NCBI RefSeq assembly: GCF_025753815.1
Contig: NZ_JAOWRF010000133.1
Span: 1 to 47,910 of the forward strand
Source of the DNA: Plectonema radiosum NIES-515
GTDB taxonomy: Bacteria; Cyanobacteriota; Cyanobacteriia; Cyanobacteriales; Nostocaceae
DNA length: 47,910 nucleotides
Direction of reading: 5' to 3'
The notes under the pieces: generated by a model
What the model was told of the DNA's origin: nothing
Seen by the model: the letters and a program-made list of their open reading frames with translations, nothing else
Databases searched by the model: none
In this document: piece after piece, positions 25,711 to 34,370 of the stretch
Numbering within the stretch: the stretch's first letter is position 1
Layout: each line of letters opens with the position of its first letter
Translations under genes and position numbers: made by a program

Positions 25711-27945
25711 ATGTTGGGCAATAAGCTACTAATAAAATTTGCTAAACCTTATCCAGGCTGGATTATTATCACAATAATCTTGGGGTTTTCTGGAGCTTTA
25801 TTTAATGGAATAAGTACAGCACTAATTGTACCAGTGATTTTAAAAATCGTCGGACAAGAAGTGAATTTAACCAGCGCTCCTGGTATTCTCAAATTAATTA
25901 TGTATCCCTTCGATCAGGTATCGGAAAGTTACAGATTACCGTTGATGGCAGGGGCAATTATATTTACAATTATTTTAAAAAATGCGGCAACTTATGCTAG
26001 CACGTTAGCATCTAGTACTTTAACGCGGATGCTAACATCAGATATGCGAGAAGCAGGAGTAAAGTTATTACTAGAAGTTGATATAGATTATTATGCCAAG
26101 ATGAAAGTTGGTGATTTAATCAACCGTCTTGGTGGAGAAATTAATCGTGCGGCTAGTGCGATAGGGAATGCCGTTAAATTAGTTATTCTCGGAATGACAA
26201 TTTTAGTTTTTATTGGCTTATTGTTATCAATTTCTTGGCAATTGACAATTGCAGCTACGTTTTTGCTATCTTTAGTAATGCTAATTAATCAGTATGCTAT
26301 AGGTCGTTCCAAAAATTTTGGTCAGCAATTGTCAGAGATGTCTAAAGCTTATTCAATCAGTACACTAGAAACTCTGAGTGGAATTCGCTTAGTCAAGGCA
26401 ACTGGTAATGAAGAGAAGGAATATCAAAGAATTAAAAAACTAATTCGCGATCGCGAAAAAGCAGAGTACCAATCCCAGGCTAATTCCGAGATAATCGCAC
26501 CGGTTAGTGAGGTGATGGGAATTACGGCTTTACTGCTAATTGTCTTTTTAAGTCGCACCTTTTTTGCATCACAAATTGCGTCTCTTTCAGCGGTTATTTT
26601 TACATATTTATTAGTGCTTTTGCGGCTTTTGCCGTTAATTTCTCAGTTAAATACTGTCCGCAGTGCTTTTGCTAATACCACTAGCAGCGTAAATATGGTG
26701 ACAGAGTTTTTACGACTCGATAATAAACCTTTAATGAGCAGGGGAAAGTTAGACTACACAAAATTACAGGAAGGAGTGCATTTCCATAACATTTCGTTTT
26801 CTTACCCCAATCAAGAGAAATTGGTGTTGAAAGATGTCGATTTATATTTACCCCGTGGCACTACTTTGGCTTTGGTAGGTGGTTCGGGTGCGGGTAAGTC
26901 AACCCTTGCAGACCTTTTACCAAGATTTTATGACCCGATATCTGGCAGTATTACCATTGACAAAACTGACCTGCGTGACTTTGATATTACGTCTTTACGA
27001 AAAGCGATGGGAATTGTTAGTCAAGATACGTTTCTATTCAATGATTCGGTGCGGAATAATATAGCCTACGGAAAACCGGAAGCTACGGAAGATGAAGTTA
27101 TTGCCGCAGCGCAAAGGGCAAATGCTTATGAGTTTATCAGTAAATTGCCTCAGGGATTTGAAACGATGATTGGCGATCGCGGGGTAATGTTATCTGGTGG
27201 ACAAAGACAAAGATTAGCGATCGCTCGTGCATTGGTGCAAAATCCGGAAATTCTCATTCTCGATGAAGCTACGAGCGCTTTAGATACTGTTTCTGAACGT
27301 TTGGTACAAGCTGCAATTGACGATCTCAGTCGCGATCGCACTACTTTGGTAATTGCACACCGACTTTCCACAGTCCAAAAAGCTCATCAAATTGCCGTAT
27401 TAGATCAAGGACATGTTGTTGAGGTAGGAACTCATGAAGAACTGTTAAGCAAGAATGGCTACTATTCACGTTTGTACTCGATGCAATTTAGCGATCGCTC
27501 CCAAGTGAAGACCAAACCTCATCAAAGCTTGATCAGAATTTCTCATGAGATGCGATCGCGTCTTAACTCAATGATTGGTTTTTTGCGCTTAATACTTGAT
27601 GATATGGTAGACAATCCCCAAGAGCGGCAGGAATTAATCGCAGAATCTTATAAATCTGCTTTTATAATTCTCAACGCTGTTGATGTTTTTGACGATATGC
27701 TCAACTTACATAATAGCTACCAATCAACATTAGTTAGTGAGCAAAATCATCATGATAATATTTTGAACAATATCTCTAATGAATTCCGTACTCATCTAAA
27801 TCCGATGCTCTATTCTCTTCGTTCTCTAACTGATGATTTAATAGAACAAAAAAACGAAGAATATAAAGTTACCAAATCTGTCTACAATGACGCAGTACAT
27901 CTACTTGGCACTCTCAAAGATTTTGAAACCAGTTATCAAAAGTAA
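25711..27945 (+). CDS. ABC exporter with tandem H-box-like C-terminal extension
   Basis: 744 residues from ATG 25711; the frame continues to a GTG at 25657 with no SD. Residues about 10-320 are a six-helix type I exporter domain. The ATPase has Walker A GGSGAGKS (390-397), LSGGQRQRL (494-502), Walker B ILILDEAT and the H-loop IAHRLST. A typical MsbA-type half-transporter ends near 590. This one goes on for about 150 residues. ISHEMRSRLNSMIGFL (H612) is very close to the histidine-kinase H-box SHELRTPLNAIIG, followed by a second helix like a HisKA hairpin. A second unit begins ISNEFRTHLNPMLYSL with Asn (690) instead of His. No HATPase domain follows. It probably exports a lipid-linked glycan made by its neighbours. 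Confidence 0.88.
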   Translation: MLGNKLLIKFAKPYPGWIIITIILGFSGALFNGISTALIVPVILKIVGQEVNLTSAPGILKLIMYPFDQVSESYRLPLMAGAIIFTIILKNAATYASTLASSTLTRMLTSDMREAGVKLLLEVDIDYYAKMKVGDLINRLGGEINRAASAIGNAVKLVILGMTILVFIGLLLSISWQLTIAATFLLSLVMLINQYAIGRSKNFGQQLSEMSKAYSISTLETLSGIRLVKATGNEEKEYQRIKKLIRDREKAEYQSQANSEIIAPVSEVMGITALLLIVFLSRTFFASQIASLSAVIFTYLLVLLRLLPLISQLNTVRSAFANTTSSVNMVTEFLRLDNKPLMSRGKLDYTKLQEGVHFHNISFSYPNQEKLVLKDVDLYLPRGTTLALVGGSGAGKSTLADLLPRFYDPISGSITIDKTDLRDFDITSLRKAMGIVSQDTFLFNDSVRNNIAYGKPEATEDEVIAAAQRANAYEFISKLPQGFETMIGDRGVMLSGGQRQRLAIARALVQNPEILILDEATSALDTVSERLVQAAIDDLSRDRTTLVIAHRLSTVQKAHQIAVLDQGHVVEVGTHEELLSKNGYYSRLYSMQFSDRSQVKTKPHQSLIRISHEMRSRLNSMIGFLRLILDDMVDNPQERQELIAESYKSAFIILNAVDVFDDMLNLHNSYQSTLVSEQNHHDNILNNISNEFRTHLNPMLYSLRSLTDDLIEQKNEEYKVTKSVYNDAVHLLGTLKDFETSYQK

Positions 27946-27979
27946 ATACATATTTACAGATTACCTAAAATAAATAATC

Positions 27980-29203
27980 ATGCCAAATACTCATCAAAAA
28001 AATAAATACGTTTTTTATGCCAGAGAACTAAATATGCAGCCAAATACGGCACATCAAATTCATGATGTTCTTTGTGCAAATGCCGCAGCTAATTTAGGTT
28101 ATTCCACAGTTTTGATTTATGGAAATAAGCACAAGGCTACTTTTAATCCTCTAGAATTAATTCGTCCTTCTCAACCCAAACAACCACATCAAGAATTCAT
28201 CGATTTTTACAACGTTGATGAAGCTCTCAAAATTTTACCATTACCTCTGCCCTGGCCCATTGACCGCATAGCTAAAAGATGGTTCAATACTCAAGAAATA
28301 GTCTCAAAGTATTATTTTCCTAAACAAATCCAACCCCATGCTAAAATTGTTCATACACAAGATTGGCAATTTGTTAAACTCGCCATCAAGAATCAGATTC
28401 CTGTTATCTACGAACGCCATTATTTTCCAGACAAACAATTTGAGCCAGAAATTATTAATAGTCCATATTTTCAACTAGCAATAACTCAGTCTGAAATCAT
28501 TAGACAAAGCTTGATAAAATATGGAATGCCGGAAAAAAAAGTTATCTGGCTGCACAATGGGTTTAATCAAGCATTTTTACAAAGACAACCGGAAGAAGCA
28601 CAAGCATGGCGTCAAGAATTACTTGTCGATGGATGCAAGCATCTGGTTGTTTATTCTGGTGCTTTGTACCGCTTCAAAGGAATTGATGATTTAATTGATG
28701 CGGCAAAATATTTACCACAAATTCAGTTTGCTATTACAGGAGGAAAAGATTCCCAAGTCAAAGAATATCAAAAAATTGCTCAAGATAAAAATATCAATAA
28801 TGTTAAATTCTTAGGCTGGATTCTCCCAAGAGAACGATTGGTTAGCTTGATGCAAGCTGCGGACGTTTTAGCGCATCCTCACTGTTCTGGTGAAGCTGCA
28901 AATTTTACGAATCCAGTGAAGTTTTTCCAATATATGGCTACTGGAACTCCCATTGCAGTGACAGAAATTCCACCTTTAATGGAATTCAAAAATACACCTT
29001 TAATAGCAGGTTGGTGTGAACCAGATAATCCGCAAAAATTTGCTGAATGTATCCAGCATATATTAGAAAAATATCCGAGAAAAGTACAAGGTTATACAGA
29101 TAGTATAACTTTTGGTAAACAGTTTTCTTGGGAAGATAGAATCAAAAAAACTCTTAGCTATGTTGATACTTATATGCGTCCAGTGACACTGAATGAAGAT
29201 TAA
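27980..29203 (+). CDS. GT4-family glycosyltransferase
   Basis: 407 residues. GT-B fold: N-terminal half opens YVFYARELNMQPNTAHQIHD, typical of GT4 enzymes from cyanobacterial polysaccharide loci. The C-terminal half has VVYSGALYRFKGIDDLIDAA, FAITGGKD, VKFLGWILPRERLVSLMQAA and EAANFTNPVKFFQYMATGTP, where the E...F/Y-x-A loop binds the nucleotide sugar. It starts 35 bp after the ABC exporter. Donor sugar and linkage unknown. Confidence 0.87.
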   Translation: MPNTHQKNKYVFYARELNMQPNTAHQIHDVLCANAAANLGYSTVLIYGNKHKATFNPLELIRPSQPKQPHQEFIDFYNVDEALKILPLPLPWPIDRIAKRWFNTQEIVSKYYFPKQIQPHAKIVHTQDWQFVKLAIKNQIPVIYERHYFPDKQFEPEIINSPYFQLAITQSEIIRQSLIKYGMPEKKVIWLHNGFNQAFLQRQPEEAQAWRQELLVDGCKHLVVYSGALYRFKGIDDLIDAAKYLPQIQFAITGGKDSQVKEYQKIAQDKNINNVKFLGWILPRERLVSLMQAADVLAHPHCSGEAANFTNPVKFFQYMATGTPIAVTEIPPLMEFKNTPLIAGWCEPDNPQKFAECIQHILEKYPRKVQGYTDSITFGKQFSWEDRIKKTLSYVDTYMRPVTLNED

Positions 29204-29240
29204 ATTGCCAAAAAAAAGTAAGAAATAAATTTACGAAAGC

Positions 29241-30197
29241 ATGATGAAAAAAAGTATAGGCATGATTACCAGCTACCAAGCTATTAACCAAAGTGATTGG
29301 CTTTGGCATCAAACACCTCATGCATTTGGTGAGTGGAAAAATATTCAAATACAAGCAAATAGCTCAAAACCAGATTTTCTATTGTTATACAACTTTTGCG
29401 ACTTTGTTAAGCCTGTTGCCAAAAAAAGCTGGTTTAATAAGTTTAAAACACAGCCACACCAGAAAGAAAATATAACAAATATACTACGAGGAGTATCAAA
29501 AGAAAGAATAATTTCTTTAGTCAGAGAACCACCATTTACAGAGTTAAAATCAAAGCGAATTGCTGATTACGAAAACGCTTCTAAATACTGCGGTTATGTC
29601 TCTGGTCCCGATGATTTTGCACCAATACCTGAGTATATGCCTGCTATTTGGTATCATGCAAATTCGTTTAGAGAACTGAACGAAATGCCACCTCCAGAAA
29701 AGGTTCGTCCTTGCAGTTGGATTACATCGGGAATTGATCGCACGGCAAATCATCAGCAACGTCTTAATTTTTTAAAAATGTTGCGACAAAGCGGTTTAGT
29801 ATTCGATTTATATGGACGAGATTTACCAAATTGGGCAGAGGGAAATGGCAAAGTTAATAATAAATGGCATTGCATGGCTCCCTATTATTACAACTTGGCA
29901 ATAGAAAATTATGCTGACAATAATTGGTATGTGAGTGAGAAGCTTTGGGATTCTATTTTGGCTTGGTGTTTGCCAATTTATTACGGTGGTTCTGCCGCTG
30001 ATAAATTATTGCCACCAGGAAGCTTTTTGAGACTACCAAGTATAGATGAAAAGGGTTTGGCATACATTCAGGAAGTAACGTCTACTCCTGATGCTTGGTA
30101 CGCAGCGAAAGAAGCGATCGCTGAAGCTAGGCAGATTATTTTGCACAAATTAAATCTGCTGAATTGGTTAGATAACGCAGTTAACCAAATTACATAA
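29241..30197 (+). CDS. GT10-like (fucosyltransferase-type) glycosyltransferase
   Basis: 318 residues. The C-terminal third has the alpha-1,3-fucosyltransferase hallmark: YYYNLAIENYADNNWYVSEK then LWDSILAWCLPIYYGG, matching the GT10 pattern (F-x-x-x-x-E-N-x3-D-x2-TEK ... P-V/I-x-Y-G). Here TEK is SEK. Upstream pieces SLVREPPF and CSWITSGIDRTANHQQRLNF agree with GT10 acceptor and donor lobes. It predicts a fucose or fucose-like branch on the product. Any other NDP-sugar remains possible. Second M of the tandem ATG ATG start could be the true one. Confidence 0.82.
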   Translation: MMKKSIGMITSYQAINQSDWLWHQTPHAFGEWKNIQIQANSSKPDFLLLYNFCDFVKPVAKKSWFNKFKTQPHQKENITNILRGVSKERIISLVREPPFTELKSKRIADYENASKYCGYVSGPDDFAPIPEYMPAIWYHANSFRELNEMPPPEKVRPCSWITSGIDRTANHQQRLNFLKMLRQSGLVFDLYGRDLPNWAEGNGKVNNKWHCMAPYYYNLAIENYADNNWYVSEKLWDSILAWCLPIYYGGSAADKLLPPGSFLRLPSIDEKGLAYIQEVTSTPDAWYAAKEAIAEARQIILHKLNLLNWLDNAVNQIT

Positions 30198-30223
30198 ATA
30201 AAATTTTAATTCAGGAAATTTCC

Positions 30224-31228
30224 ATGACTAATGGTATCTATACAATCGGCAACGATGTAGTTTATAACCAACTCGTAGCTTTTCTTAATAGTGTTGAAGT
30301 CAATGTAGGTACAGATATTCCAGTATGTGTAATTGCCTATGACGACAACATTGAAAAAGTTAGTGCAGAAGTCGCTACTAGAAAAAATGTGACTCTGTTA
30401 AATGATGCCCAATTGTTTAAAAGTTGGGAAGATTTTTCTCTGCGAGTGTGGCAAACACATCCCACTGCTTTAAAAGTTTGGGAAGAACAAGGCATTAAAG
30501 GGGTGCGTCGAATTGGCATGAATCGTCGATACTGCGCTTTTGACAATAATAGTCTTTTTGATAAGTTTGCTTATTTTGATGCAGATATTTTAATCTTAAA
30601 TTCTCTGCAATTAGTTTTTGAAAAATTGCAGGCTCATCCCCTAATTGTTTATGACTTTCAGTACAAAGATCCATCATTTATTTTCAATACTGAATCGGAA
30701 AAATTAGCAACTATTTTCAGCAAAGAACGCATAAGCTCAGATATTTTTTGCGCGGGTTTTTATGCCGGGACTAAGGGTTTATTTACCCCAGAAGAGCGGG
30801 ATTACATAGTATCAAAATTAGAAAGTGGGGAAGCAGAAATTTTATTGATGAAAGCCCCAAATCAATCTGTTTTGAACTATATGGTCATGCGATGCAATAT
30901 CCCAGTTTATAACTTATCTTTGCAATTACCTCCTAATGAAATAACTGGTTGTGCTGTTACTTCTGGGCACTTTGAGTTAAGAGATAACCTTTTGTACGAC
31001 AAAGATAGCCAACTTACTTATCTGCATTATATTGGTTTGTCATCTAGTCTATTTGATAGAGTGTGCAATGGTGAAAATATTGATTTTCCCTATAGAGATA
31101 TTTTCTTGCACTATCGCTATTTACATGAACCAGAAAAGCGACCAAAGTTTACAACTAAGCCAAGATATTACAATGCACCTCCTAGTTTAACTATGAGAGT
31201 TTTCAAAAAATTAGGATTAAAAACTTGA
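30224..31228 (+). CDS. Npun_R2821/Npun_R2823-like putative glycosyltransferase (copy 1)
   Basis: 334 residues. Begins MTNGIYTIGNDVVYNQLVAF, followed by a GT-A type beta-strand/nucleotide region. It has a DxD-like motif YFDADILIL (metal and nucleotide-sugar binding), then a conserved FCAGFYAGTKG and NQSVLNYMVMRC, and LHYIGLSS near the C-terminus. I recognise it as resembling the Nostoc-centred family named after Npun_R2821/Npun_R2823. The next gene is a paralogue of the same size, and the SD AGGAAA is close to the ATG. Sugar unknown. Confidence 0.7.
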   Translation: MTNGIYTIGNDVVYNQLVAFLNSVEVNVGTDIPVCVIAYDDNIEKVSAEVATRKNVTLLNDAQLFKSWEDFSLRVWQTHPTALKVWEEQGIKGVRRIGMNRRYCAFDNNSLFDKFAYFDADILILNSLQLVFEKLQAHPLIVYDFQYKDPSFIFNTESEKLATIFSKERISSDIFCAGFYAGTKGLFTPEERDYIVSKLESGEAEILLMKAPNQSVLNYMVMRCNIPVYNLSLQLPPNEITGCAVTSGHFELRDNLLYDKDSQLTYLHYIGLSSSLFDRVCNGENIDFPYRDIFLHYRYLHEPEKRPKFTTKPRYYNAPPSLTMRVFKKLGLKT

Positions 31229-31238
31229 GGAATAAGAA

Positions 31239-32159
31239 ATGAATCGCGGAATTTATATTGTTGCCAACGACCGGGTGATGGATAATGCGATCGCTTTAAT
31301 TAACAGTATCCGATTTTATGACCAGGATACGCCAATTGTGATGATTCCATACAATGAAAATTATCAAGCGATCGCAAACATTATTAGCAATTTTACCAAA
31401 GTAAATATTTATGAAGACTTGGAATTTATTCAGAAGTTTTCTGACCAAGCTAATCAAATCTGTGGTGAAGATTTATTTGAACGACCGAATTTGCTTCGCA
31501 AGCTAATTTGCTGGTTTGGAATTTTCGACGAGTTTCTGTATATTGATACGGATATCATTGTTTTTGATAAAATAATTGATAATCTCAAATATCTAAAAGA
31601 ATATGATTTTGTCTGTTATGACTATCAACACGTAAGTGGTATTTTTGAAGTCTTTAAACAACCAATATTAGAAAATCAACTTTTCTCATTTCATGAGGTC
31701 AAAGATGTTTTTAATAGCGGTTTTTGGGCTTCCAAAAAGCATGTGATTTCCGAAGAAGATGTTTGGAAAGCACTTAAGGAAGTTGCAGCGCATCCAGACT
31801 ATTTTGATTTATCAACAGTCGATCAACCTATCATTAACTATCTCGTATTAAAGCATATAAAGCGCCGATTTAATATAGTTAATAGACCTGGTAAAGCACC
31901 TGGGAACTGGGCAGGTAGCCCTCATTTTCAAGCTCAAGGGTATATACTTATAGATTCTAAGTTGAATCAACCTCTACAGTTTCTTCACTGGGCAGGAATG
32001 CGAATTGAACCTGGTTGCCCTTATTGGGAAATTTGGGAGTATTACCGCAATCGAAATCCATCATTGCCACCACCAATTTTCCCAGTTAAGGTCAAAAAAA
32101 GTTCTTGGCAGCAAACTTTAAGTCAAATTAAAACTCTATTCCGCTTTCTTAAAAAGTAA
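31239..32159 (+). CDS. Npun_R2821/Npun_R2823-like putative glycosyltransferase (copy 2)
   Basis: 306 residues, paralogue of the gene 10 bp upstream: same start pattern MNRGIYIVANDRVMDNAIAL, DxD motif YIDTDIIVFD, FNSGFWASKKHV in place of FCAGFYAGTKG, VDQPIINYLVL in place of NQSVLNYMV, and LHWAGMRIEPG. The two diverge strongly elsewhere, so duplication is old. SD GAGGAA before the ATG. Tail is basic (KVKKSSWQQTL), consistent with membrane-surface contact. It is the last plus-strand gene of the cluster. Confidence 0.7.
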   Translation: MNRGIYIVANDRVMDNAIALINSIRFYDQDTPIVMIPYNENYQAIANIISNFTKVNIYEDLEFIQKFSDQANQICGEDLFERPNLLRKLICWFGIFDEFLYIDTDIIVFDKIIDNLKYLKEYDFVCYDYQHVSGIFEVFKQPILENQLFSFHEVKDVFNSGFWASKKHVISEEDVWKALKEVAAHPDYFDLSTVDQPIINYLVLKHIKRRFNIVNRPGKAPGNWAGSPHFQAQGYILIDSKLNQPLQFLHWAGMRIEPGCPYWEIWEYYRNRNPSLPPPIFPVKVKKSSWQQTLSQIKTLFRFLKK

Positions 32160-32175
32160 GTTTTTCTGAAAAGCT

Positions 32176-32361
32176 AGATCCTCGATTTCTTAAAGGATAC
32201 CGTTGATGAATCAGGGGTATTACCCCTCGCATAACGATTTTTAGTCATTCCAGACGATTGTAGAGACCTTCGGTTCGGAACGTCTCTACGAGGGTTTTTG
32301 GTAAAATGAGGGGTGTTAACCCCTATTCGCTCTTCTGCATCCTTAAAGAAGCCGGGGATCT
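32176..32361. repeat. MITE-like element with AGATCC...AAGGAT ends, full copy
   Basis: Left end AGATCCTCGATTTCTTAAAG then GAT; right end, reverse-complemented, AGATCCCCGGCTTCTTTAAG then GAT: 23-bp inverted ends with few mismatches. Inside are GGGGTATTACCCC (32214-32226) and GGGGTGTTAACCCC (32310-32323) flanking a GTAGAGAC...GTCTCTAC palindrome (32260-32289). Interior shared with 10602-10701. Confidence 0.75.
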
Positions 32362-32370
32362 GGATGCTGC

Positions 32371-32522
32371 GAATTTTCGGCATTGCTGAATTTTAATATG
32401 AAAATACTAATTCAACGCTCATAGACGTTCCAGCGGAACGTCTCTACAATAAGGGTTTTAATGTTACAATCAAACCCCAAAATTTAGAATTCATATTTGA
32501 AATCAGCAACGCTGAATTTTCA
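32371..32522. repeat. MITE-like element, sister of the one that truncates parE
   Basis: Ends GAATTTTCGGCATTGCTGAA and, reverse-complemented, GAAAATTCAGCGTTGCTGAT match the element at 19444-19597. The core is an AGACGTTCC-AGC-GGAACGTCT palindrome (32423-32443). It lies 10 bp after the previous element, so elements stack here. Confidence 0.7.
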
Positions 32523-32529
32523 CCTACTT

Positions 32530-32630
32530 ATATCATGTCGGGTAGATTACATATGATGTAGAGACTACCAAGTGCTACGTCTCTTGGGGTTAGGATTTTT
32601 TTCTTAATGTCAATTAAACGGACATGATAT
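32530..32630. repeat. MITE-like element with ATATCATGTC ends
   Basis: ATATCATGTCGG (32530-32541) and CGGACATGATAT (about 32619-32630) frame a GTAGAGAC...GTCTCTT core (32558-32585) similar to the one at 8858. Its right end touches the stop codon of the minus-strand glycosyltransferase gene at 32630. Third consecutive element in this 470-bp gap. Confidence 0.55.
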
Positions 32631-33511
32631 TATCGATAATAAAAATCAAACTTACTCAAGGTAACAATTCTCAAACGCACTAAATTATATAAATGAGTAA
32701 TGCTTTGACGGAGTTTAACTGCGACTTTTTCCATAAACGATCGCTTGGGGTATTCGAGCATTTTCTGTTGCTCAAAATATATGGACATCTCCTCTATCTT
32801 TGACTGTCCCTTTTGGATTCTGACTAATTCGGTTTTATCCTTAAAAAAGGAAATACCATCCATTTCACTTGATCTAACGTCTAAACCTGCCTTAGCAGCA
32901 GCTAAACCTATTGCGTTTCCTTCCCCATCATAAATTCCATTTAATTCAAAATAATTGCCGAGTGTCTCCCATTGTTTGAAAAATTCAAGTTCTTTTCCAG
33001 AGTCTTTTGTAATTGCAAATAAATACTCGTAAACAAATTTTACCTTTTCATTTTCTAGGTCTATATTTAGCTTTTGTGCAGCTTTTTTGGTGACTTTAAA
33101 TTCTCTCTCCAATTTAGCACTAGCAGTCCCTGCAAGAACTTTGGCATACTTTTTGGGCATAATTTCACAAGTTCTTGCTGTTATTCCTACTTTTTTAATC
33201 CATTGCATATCTGCTGGCACTGGTGCTAGTATCCGCATATCTGCATCAATGAATATGCAGGAATTAAAGAGAGATAATGCTTTTGCGATCGCAAATCTTT
33301 TGTCATGATAAAACTTAACGTTCTGGGAGCGATGCTTAAAGGCTAAAATGTTGGGTTGTTTATTAAAGTCGCTGAGATTGTCTGTTAAAACTATAAAACA
33401 AGTTTTCGGTGAATATCTCTCTATATCTTGTGCTACTAACAAGGCAAGAGCGCGATATTTCTTACCAAATGCTATAGTGCAAAAGCAAAATTCTGGCTCT
33501 GCTTGATTCAT
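32630..33511 (-). CDS. DxD-type putative glycosyltransferase, GT8/nucleotide-diphospho-sugar-like
   Basis: 293 residues, opposite strand to the glycan cluster. Starts EFCFCTIAFGKKYRALALLV (a GT-A opening strand and helix), ERYSPKTCFIVLTDNLSDF, then SLFNSCIFIDADMRILAPVP with the DxD metal motif D-A-D. A Lys-rich central part and a basic C-terminus (AVKLRQSITHLYNLVRLRIV) follow. Likely a retaining or inverting GT-A enzyme acting in the same glycan pathway, convergent with the cluster and separated from it by three MITE-like elements. Donor and acceptor unknown. Confidence 0.72.
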   Translation of the reverse strand: MNQAEPEFCFCTIAFGKKYRALALLVAQDIERYSPKTCFIVLTDNLSDFNKQPNILAFKHRSQNVKFYHDKRFAIAKALSLFNSCIFIDADMRILAPVPADMQWIKKVGITARTCEIMPKKYAKVLAGTASAKLEREFKVTKKAAQKLNIDLENEKVKFVYEYLFAITKDSGKELEFFKQWETLGNYFELNGIYDGEGNAIGLAAAKAGLDVRSSEMDGISFFKDKTELVRIQKGQSKIEEMSIYFEQQKMLEYPKRSFMEKVAVKLRQSITHLYNLVRLRIVTLSKFDFYYR

Positions 33512-33733
33512 TTTTTTTTAATTTACTACTTGAGATAGAAAAAACTTTCTGACAATTAAGTACAGCTACTAAATTCAGTAGTTTTACTTAAGATGTAGTT
33601 GAATAAATTAAACAATATTAAATAAAATATTTTTAAATTTTCGATTTAGAGTATTATCAAAATTCATCCAGAGTCGCAGAAAAAGACGTAGAATTTTTAT
33701 AAAAAGCGATCGAACGCACTTGACATAATACAA
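33512..33733. other. AT-rich intergenic stretch
   Basis: Upstream of the minus-strand glycosyltransferase, downstream of the next minus-strand gene. Contains an A/T-rich promoter-like region. Nothing else recognised. Confidence 0.35.
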
Positions 33734-33768
33734 TAAATTTGGACACAGGATTTATGTGTCCAAATTTA
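33734..33768 (-). terminator. strong hairpin downstream of the 33772 membrane gene
   Basis: Perfect 14-bp stem TAAATTTGGACACA / TGTGTCCAAATTTA with loop GGATTTA, starting 4 bp beyond the stop of the minus-strand gene. The U-tract is replaced by ATTGTATTATG. It is the best-formed terminator-like structure in the window. Confidence 0.7.
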
Positions 33769-33771
33769 TAT

Positions 33772-34146
33772 TCAAGGCATAGAATCTAAATCTAGAGATG
33801 CTGTTCCTTGACGTTCTATAAAAGCCAGCATACTTCCTAACTGCAACCAAACTAGCACGCTTGTTAAAAGAGAAACTGTTACACCAATTATATAAGCAAG
33901 GAACGGTGGAAAACCGAATATCTCAAAACCTGATGTAAGAAATAAACAAACACCACCAGCGATTCCGAGAAATGGGACAAATAATTTTTTTATCCAGAAA
34001 CGAGAACCGAAATTTTCTGCACTCTTTAATTGCAATTTTTGCATAATTAACTTTAGGGTTCCAGATAAGGCTGCACCAGAGGTTAATGCAACAAATAAGC
34101 CTACAGCTAACAGAAAGTATGGTGGATGTAGAGGGTAATAATACAT
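33772..34146 (-). CDS. small integral membrane protein, cyanobacterial type, unknown function
   Basis: 124 residues with about three membrane segments (12-32, 52-70, 80-102) and a conserved-looking tail LGSMLAFIERQGTASLDLDS. Start is well defined: CAGGAG 5 nt before the ATG. The pattern (PPFLAYIIGV, WLQLGSMLAF) is familiar from Nostocales genomes as an uncharacterised conserved protein, but no role is known to me. Directly followed by a strong hairpin terminator, so it is probably a single-gene transcript. Confidence 0.65.
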   Translation of the reverse strand: MYYYPLHPPYFLLAVGLFVALTSGAALSGTLKLIMQKLQLKSAENFGSRFWIKKLFVPFLGIAGGVCLFLTSGFEIFGFPPFLAYIIGVTVSLLTSVLVWLQLGSMLAFIERQGTASLDLDSMP

Positions 34147-34201
34147 GAAAACTCCTGATTTATATGGTAATTAGGAATAGGGAGTAAGTGGGTGGTTTAG
34201 A

Positions 34202-34286
34202 TTAAATATAAAACCTCACCCTCAATCCTTACGAGGGTAAGGAGAGGAAAGCGGTCGGCTCTTTGAGGTTTTATCTTATATTTAAT
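34202..34286. repeat. MITE-like hairpin with TTAAATATA ends
   Basis: TTAAATATAAAACCTCA (34202-34218) pairs with TGAGGTTTTATCTTATATTT-A (34264-34286) with one small bulge. The interior CCCTCAATCCTTACGAGGGT has its own short inverted repeat. About 85 bp, non-coding, in the gap between two minus-strand genes. Confidence 0.55.
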
Positions 34287-34370
34287 TAAGCCTGCCTACT
34301 TCAGGAATATACTACTTTTGAGTACAGGCAATCTTTACCTTGCCTTCCCCATTCTCCACAGCGTGTGTTG

